Assembly: GCA_022560215.1 (NCBI GenBank)
Contig: JADFTO010000100.1
Span: 1-9,209, forward strand
From: Pseudomonadota bacterium
GTDB taxonomy: Bacteria; Pseudomonadota; Alphaproteobacteria; Rhodospirillales; 2-02-FULL-58-16
Length of the DNA stretch: 9,209 nucleotides
Direction of reading: 5' to 3'
The position numbers were made by a program, and so were the translations under genes. Of this stretch, positions 6,668 to 9,209 are shown one piece after another. The first letter of the stretch is position 1, and every line of letters starts with the position of its first letter. Under the pieces are notes generated by a model. It was not told where the DNA came from, searched no databases, and saw nothing but the letters and a program-made list of their open reading frames with translations.

Positions 6668-6698
6668 AATCGTGACAATTGTCGCGGAATAGTGACAG
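6658..6698 (+). promoter_or_regulatory. Operator cluster: likely upstream activating sites for the NtrC-type regulator
   Basis: Copies of one motif cluster here: ATTGTCA (6658-6664), the palindrome GACAATTGTC (6674-6683) extended to CGTGACAATTGTCGCG (6671-6686) with a single imperfect pair, and a half site GTGACAG (6692-6698). The two direct TGACA copies begin 20 bp apart, about two helical turns, so a bound oligomer would sit on one face of the DNA. The central palindrome is about 117 bp upstream of the predicted sigma-54 start, a typical enhancer distance. The first half site overlaps the regulator's last codons and stop. The assignment to the adjacent regulator is inference. Confidence 0.65.
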
Positions 6699-6718
6699 CA
6701 CCGTAAGAAGCGGGTAGC

Positions 6719-6746
6719 GGCGGCGCCTCGAAACGCCCGCGCCGCC
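6719..6746. terminator. Hairpin after the regulator gene, possible terminator
   Basis: GGCGGCGC (6719-6726) pairs with GCGCCGCC (6739-6746), an 8-bp all-GC stem with a 12-nt loop, 51 bp after the regulator stop. It is followed by tatggtttctcc, which has only a short T-run, so termination would be weak or need another factor. It would separate the kinase-regulator transcript from the cytochrome operon. Confidence 0.35.
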
Positions 6747-6768
6747 TATGGTTTCTCCATTTCCATCA

Positions 6769-6785
6769 TTGGCACGCATATTGCA
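6769..6785 (+). promoter_or_regulatory. Sigma-54 (RpoN) -24/-12 promoter of the cytochrome operon
   Basis: TTGGCACGCATATTGCA matches the accepted consensus YTGGCACG-RNNN-TTGCW at every fixed position except the R. The invariant GG (6771-6772) and GC (6783-6784) are exactly 10 bp apart. Transcription should begin near 6795-6796, giving a leader of roughly 88 nt before the first cytochrome gene. The adjacent gene for a sigma-54 activator and the operator palindrome about 117 bp upstream of the start make this assignment strong. I did not find an obvious IHF consensus between operator and promoter. Confidence 0.88.
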
Positions 6786-6834
6786 AATTCATTAACCACG
6801 ACCACGGTGGGACGACGTCATCCTTGCGTGGTTC

Positions 6835-6882
6835 CACCTCAGCCGTGCGGGTATGCACCCGCCGAGGTGAAAGGAGGTCACC
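6835..6882 (+). promoter_or_regulatory. Structured leader with two competing hairpins around the ribosome binding site
   Basis: Hairpin 1: CACCTC (6835-6840) pairs with GAGGTG (6864-6869), enclosing a perfect inner stem GCGGGT (6847-6852)/ACCCGC (6857-6862) with loop ATGC. Hairpin 2: GGTGA (6866-6870) pairs with TCACC (6878-6882), placing the very strong Shine-Dalgarno AAGGAGG (6871-6877) in its loop. The two share 6866-6869 and so exclude one another. This could tune translation of the first cytochrome; it may also be incidental. Confidence 0.4.
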
Positions 6883-6883
6883 A

Positions 6884-7285
6884 ATGTCCGTGCCTCGCTA
6901 TTTCATTCCGCAGCCGATGGTCAGGATCATGGCCGCGCTGCTTCTCGCGGCGGCTTGGTCACCGCATTCGGCCGCGGCGGAACACGCCGGCTTCAAGGAT
7001 GATATTTTCCCGATCCTTCAAAAATACTGTGTTCAATGTCACCAGCCGGGCAGCCAGGGATACGAGAGCAGCGGCCTCGATTTGAGATCCTACGAAGGGC
7101 TCATGAGAGGGACCAAGCACGGTCCCATCGTCGTGCCGGGAGATGCGTTCTTGAGCAACCTCAACGTCCTCATCGAGGGACGCGCCGCCGCCCATCTCAG
7201 GATGCCCTACCAAAGCAAGAAACTGTCGCGGTGGGAGAGGCTCTTGTTCAGGCGCTGGGTCAACCGGGGGGCCAAGGACAACTGA
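6884..7285 (+). CDS. Exported monoheme c-type cytochrome (PSCyt1-like domain)
   Basis: Product of 133 residues. Seen: a signal peptide (R5, R14, hydrophobic 15-25, likely cleavage around 30-33 after SAAA) and a single heme-binding motif CVQCH at 49-53. After it comes the pattern SSGLDLRSYEGLMRGTKHGP then VVPGDAFLSNLNVLIEG, with MP at 107-108 (a candidate distal Met ligand) and a closing RWVNRGAKDN. This text corresponds to the cytochrome c-like domain first described in planctomycetes (PF07635-type: F--DI-PIL---C--CH, GL-L-SYE-LM-G, G--S-L, MP, W---GA). Known role of such domains is electron transfer in the periplasm; the partner here is unknown. Start ATG 6884 follows a near-perfect AAAGGAGG; a longer frame start at 6824 would add a non-signal leader and is rejected. 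It is the first gene downstream of the sigma-54 promoter and 64 bp before the next cytochrome gene. Confidence 0.88.
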   Translation: MSVPRYFIPQPMVRIMAALLLAAAWSPHSAAAEHAGFKDDIFPILQKYCVQCHQPGSQGYESSGLDLRSYEGLMRGTKHGPIVVPGDAFLSNLNVLIEGRAAAHLRMPYQSKKLSRWERLLFRRWVNRGAKDN

Positions 7286-7349
7286 TCCGCCGGCCGGCGC
7301 CGATCAAAGAGTCTGGTCGAGGAAAAGGAGTTCTGAAAAGGAGGCCGCA

Positions 7350-7730
7350 ATGAGCAAACGAAAGATCATCATCCTGGGCACGGCCCTCGCCATGGCCCTG
7401 GCAAGCGGGGCGGCGTTCGCCGCCGGCGATGCCTCGAAAGGGGCGGAGGTTTACAAGAAAAAATGCCTGTTCTGCCACCCGACGAATCCCGGCGTCCACA
7501 AGATGGGCCCCTCATTGGCCGCCATGTTCGGGCGCAAGGCCGGCACCGTCCCTGGCTACCACAAATACAAGGGCCTGAAAGACTCCGACATCATATGGGA
7601 CGAGAGCAACATGGACAAATGGCTCGCCAACCCCAAGAAATTCCTGGGGAGGAGAACGAGCATGGTCTACAAGTTGAAAAACGCGAAAAAACGAACCAAC
7701 GTAATAGAATACATGAAGTGGCTAAAGTAA
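7350..7730 (+). CDS. Periplasmic class I cytochrome c (c2-like)
   Basis: Product of 126 residues, about 102 after removal of the signal peptide (positive MSKRK, hydrophobic 6-20, probable cleavage AFA|AG at 24/25). Seen: heme-binding motif CLFCH at 39-43, then KMGPSLAAMFGRKAGTVPGY (51-70), the classic GP-L---GR-AG--PGY segment of mitochondrial/c2-type cytochromes, W90-L--P-KFLG, and a C-terminal helix. The axial methionine is probably M105, in TSMVYKLK where the family usually has T-M-F-G-K. Soluble, lysine-rich, so a likely shuttle between a membrane complex and an oxidase or reductase. A strong AAGGAGG (7338-7344) lies 5 nt before the ATG, nearly the same ribosome binding site as the preceding gene. 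It probably belongs to the sigma-54 operon; 96 bp of AT-richer DNA separate it from the tetraheme gene. Confidence 0.93.
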   Translation: MSKRKIIILGTALAMALASGAAFAAGDASKGAEVYKKKCLFCHPTNPGVHKMGPSLAAMFGRKAGTVPGYHKYKGLKDSDIIWDESNMDKWLANPKKFLGRRTSMVYKLKNAKKRTNVIEYMKWLK

Positions 7731-7826
7731 ATCTGGAATCTACACAGTATTGAGCAAAAACACACGTGAAGTTAGGGTAGTTTTCATTCTGTCCTTGGCC
7801 AGGATGAATTTAGTGAGGAAAAGTCC
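7731..7826 (+). other. 96-bp AT-richer spacer inside the cytochrome operon
   Basis: This gap is clearly less GC-rich than its flanks and is the longest gap inside the run of redox genes. It contains an imperfect inverted repeat around TCCTTGGCCAGGA (7794-7806) and ends with the GAGGAAAAG ribosome binding site of the next gene. No -24/-12 or convincing -35/-10 boxes were found. It could hold a processing site or secondary promoter that sets different levels for the soluble cytochromes and the membrane complex. Confidence 0.35.
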
Positions 7827-8306
7827 ATGTCCGGTCCATCGCCGCGGACCCATCTTTACCTGTTGGGTGCCGTCCTGGTTATCGGATTTATCGGGTTCCT
7901 GGCGGTGAAGGAGATCGCCATTCCCGCCAGCTGGAACTACGAGGATTGGTACCGCGAGGACTCCCTGAAGGACATCGCCAGTCTAGCCGTCGTGTACGGC
8001 GGCAATGAATCCTGCCAAACCTGCCATGCCGACGAACATGAAGAAATAATAGAGTTCAAACACCAAACGCTGTCCTGCGAATCCTGCCACGGCCCCCTCA
8101 TCGACCACGCCCAGGACGGCAAGAAGATCGCCGCTGCCAAGGTCGACGACAGCACCACCTGGCAATGCATGAACTGTCACGAAAAGCTGGTCAACAGGCC
8201 GCCGGATTTTCCCCAATTCAGCGTGGCCCGCATCGAAGAGCACAAGGAAGTCGCCAAGGGCGTGCTTTGTCTGGCCTGCCATAACCCCCATGACCCGGCG
8301 CCCTGA
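7827..8306 (+). CDS. Membrane-anchored tetraheme c-type cytochrome
   Basis: Product of 159 residues with four heme c motifs: CQTCH (63-67), CESCH (84-88), CMNCH (114-118) and CLACH (148-152). An N-terminal hydrophobic helix (about 9-29) lacks a clear cleavage site, so the protein is probably tethered to the inner membrane with the hemes in the periplasm. Extra histidines (H70, H79, H94, H139, H155) could provide bis-His ligation. The text EFKHQTLSCESCHGPLIDH, and CLACHNPHDP at the end, are typical of the cytochrome c3/multiheme families. Followed after 34 bp by the iron-sulfur and NrfD-like genes, it occupies the position of DsrJ (triheme) in Dsr, QrcA in Qrc or ActA (pentaheme) in alternative complex III, but its heme count and length fit none of these exactly. 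I infer it accepts or donates electrons for that membrane module. Ribosome binding site GAGGAAAAG precedes the ATG. Confidence 0.9.
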   Translation: MSGPSPRTHLYLLGAVLVIGFIGFLAVKEIAIPASWNYEDWYREDSLKDIASLAVVYGGNESCQTCHADEHEEIIEFKHQTLSCESCHGPLIDHAQDGKKIAAAKVDDSTTWQCMNCHEKLVNRPPDFPQFSVARIEEHKEVAKGVLCLACHNPHDPAP

Positions 8307-8340
8307 CCGTTCGCAGTGAACGTGGAGTTATTGGTCAATC

Positions 8341-9132
8341 ATGAACGGTAAAGCTCGAATGACGGAAAACACGGATTTTGGACCGGAATCGGATTCCCGC
8401 CGCGAGTTCCTGATGCACCTCTTGTCGGGCGCGGCCACGGCTACCGTGCTGATGGTCTACGGGCCGGGGGTGTCGGCCAAACACACCTATGGCCATTCCG
8501 ACAGCGAGCACGAATTCGCCTTCGTGATCAACATCAGCAATTGTATTGGCTGCGGCGCCTGCGTGCGCGCCTGCAAGCGGGAGAACAGCGTCCCGTCCGG
8601 GGTCTTCAAGACCTGGGTCGAGAGGTACATCATCACCGACGAAGGCGTTTACGTCGATTCCCCCAAAGGGGCCCTCGAAGGGTTCCAGAAGGTCAATGCC
8701 GAGATCCGGGCAAGTGCGAAGCTGTCGCGCTCGGTGCCCAAGATGTGCAACCACTGCGCCAATCCCCCCTGCGTCCAGGTGTGTCCGGTGGGCGCCACCT
8801 TCAGGACCCGCGAGGGTTTCGTCCTCATCGACCACGAACATTGCATCGGCTGCGGCTACTGCGTCCAGGCCTGCCCCTACGGCGCCCGGTTCATCAATCC
8901 GGAGATCAAGAAGGCCGACAAATGCACCTGGTGTTACCACCGGGTGAAAAAAGGCAAGCTTCCCGCCTGCGTGGTGGCGTGCCCCAACAAGGCCAGGTTT
9001 TTCGGGGACCTGAAGGACCCGGAAAGCGAGGTAACCAAGATTTTCCAGGAAGACAAATGGATGACCCTGAGGCCTGAAATGAATACCGACCCTTACTGTT
9101 TCTACGTCGGACTGCCGAGAGAGGTGAGGTGA
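8341..9132 (+). CDS. Tat-exported four-cluster [4Fe-4S] ferredoxin-type subunit (DsrO/NrfC/QrcC-like)
   Basis: Product of 263 residues. Seen: a twin-arginine motif SRREFL (19-24) followed by a hydrophobic stretch to about 40, so the folded iron-sulfur protein should be exported to the periplasmic face. Sixteen cysteines form four cluster sets: CIGCGACVRAC (68-78), CNHCANPPCVQVC (136-148), CIGCGYCVQAC (168-178), and C195, C198, C210, C214 (CTWC...CVVAC). This is the layout of the electron-transfer subunits that pair with NrfD/PsrC membrane proteins. No molybdopterin catalytic subunit is seen in this window. The next gene overlaps its stop (TGATG), pointing to translational coupling and a tight complex. 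Start ATG 8341 has GGAG 13 nt upstream, rather far; ATG 8359 is an alternative that keeps the Tat motif. Confidence is high for the family, low for any named complex. Confidence 0.93.
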   Translation: MNGKARMTENTDFGPESDSRREFLMHLLSGAATATVLMVYGPGVSAKHTYGHSDSEHEFAFVINISNCIGCGACVRACKRENSVPSGVFKTWVERYIITDEGVYVDSPKGALEGFQKVNAEIRASAKLSRSVPKMCNHCANPPCVQVCPVGATFRTREGFVLIDHEHCIGCGYCVQACPYGARFINPEIKKADKCTWCYHRVKKGKLPACVVACPNKARFFGDLKDPESEVTKIFQEDKWMTLRPEMNTDPYCFYVGLPREVR

Positions 9133-9209
9133 TGGAACTCCCCAACGACGCGTTGGTCAATTACATCTTTCCCAACAACTACCAGGTCTGGTGGTCGTTG
9201 ACGATCGTC
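9132..9209 (+). CDS. NrfD/PsrC-like membrane quinone-binding subunit, N-terminal start only (partial)
   Basis: Only 26 codons are in the window: MELPNDALVNYIFPNNYQVW then WSLTIV, running off the edge. The gene starts on the stop of the iron-sulfur gene (TGATG), with GAGGTGAGG just upstream as ribosome binding site. The FPN-----WSL-IV start resembles the entry to the first transmembrane helix of NrfD-family proteins, and the directly preceding Tat-type four-cluster protein nearly always has an NrfD partner. Such proteins have 8-10 helices and bind menaquinol or ubiquinol at the periplasmic side. The call rests mainly on context. Confidence 0.65.
   Translation, partial: MELPNDALVNYIFPNNYQVWWSLTIV

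Noticed and set aside
6690..6770. IHF binding site between operator and sigma-54 promoter
   Set aside because: No stretch resembling WATCAANNNNTTR was found there; the stretch is mostly GC-rich.
7288..7299. Perfect 12-bp palindrome CGCCGGCCGGCG just after the first cytochrome stop, considered as terminator
   Set aside because: It has no loop and no following T-run, and the next gene with a strong ribosome binding site starts 50 bp on; such GC palindromes are common by chance in this base composition.
7827..9209. Identification as dsrJOP or nrfBCD proper
   Set aside because: The cytochrome has four hemes instead of the three of DsrJ, no dsr or nrfA genes are present in the window, and the NrfD gene is cut after 26 codons, so a named assignment cannot be supported.

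Overview
The window looks like a chromosomal piece of a GC-rich alphaproteobacterium, most likely Rhodospirillales (Rhodospirillum/Magnetospirillum-like). The glpX-recJ gene order, a pyrophosphate-type phosphofructokinase and the high-GC codon use point there. The organism is inferred from gene content, not from a marker gene.

Left part (1-3225), central metabolism and repair: the 3' end of glpX (class II fructose-1,6-bisphosphatase) overlaps by one base the start of recJ (single-strand exonuclease). Convergent to them, only 13 bp away, is a phosphofructokinase carrying both residues that mark pyrophosphate rather than ATP as phosphoryl donor. GlpX and a PPi-dependent PFK act on the same fructose-6-P / fructose-1,6-bisP step.

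Middle (3226-3897), mostly non-coding: a G-rich tandem repeat with strong G-quadruplex potential, a tRNA-Glu(UUC) gene with encoded CCA and a plausible sigma-70 promoter, then about 400 bp holding a tandem 11-bp duplication, a reverse-strand coding remnant and a large hairpin. This stretch resembles a worn tRNA-adjacent insertion site.

Right part (3898-9209), a regulated electron-transfer locus: a membrane histidine kinase with a periplasmic sensor domain and an NtrC-type sigma-54 activator are followed by a 216-bp spacer. The spacer contains repeated TGACAAT-type operator sites and a near-consensus sigma-54 -24/-12 promoter. That promoter faces a run of genes for two exported monoheme c-type cytochromes, a membrane-anchored tetraheme cytochrome, a Tat-exported protein with four [4Fe-4S] cluster motifs and the start of an apparent NrfD/PsrC-type membrane quinone-binding subunit cut by the window edge. 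The simplest reading is that the two-component system senses an envelope signal and, through sigma-54, switches on a dedicated quinone-cytochrome c electron-transfer complex. It resembles the DsrJOP, Nrf, Qrc and alternative complex III modules in architecture, but I cannot assign it to any named one. The substrate and signal are unknown. This locus is the most interesting content of the window.
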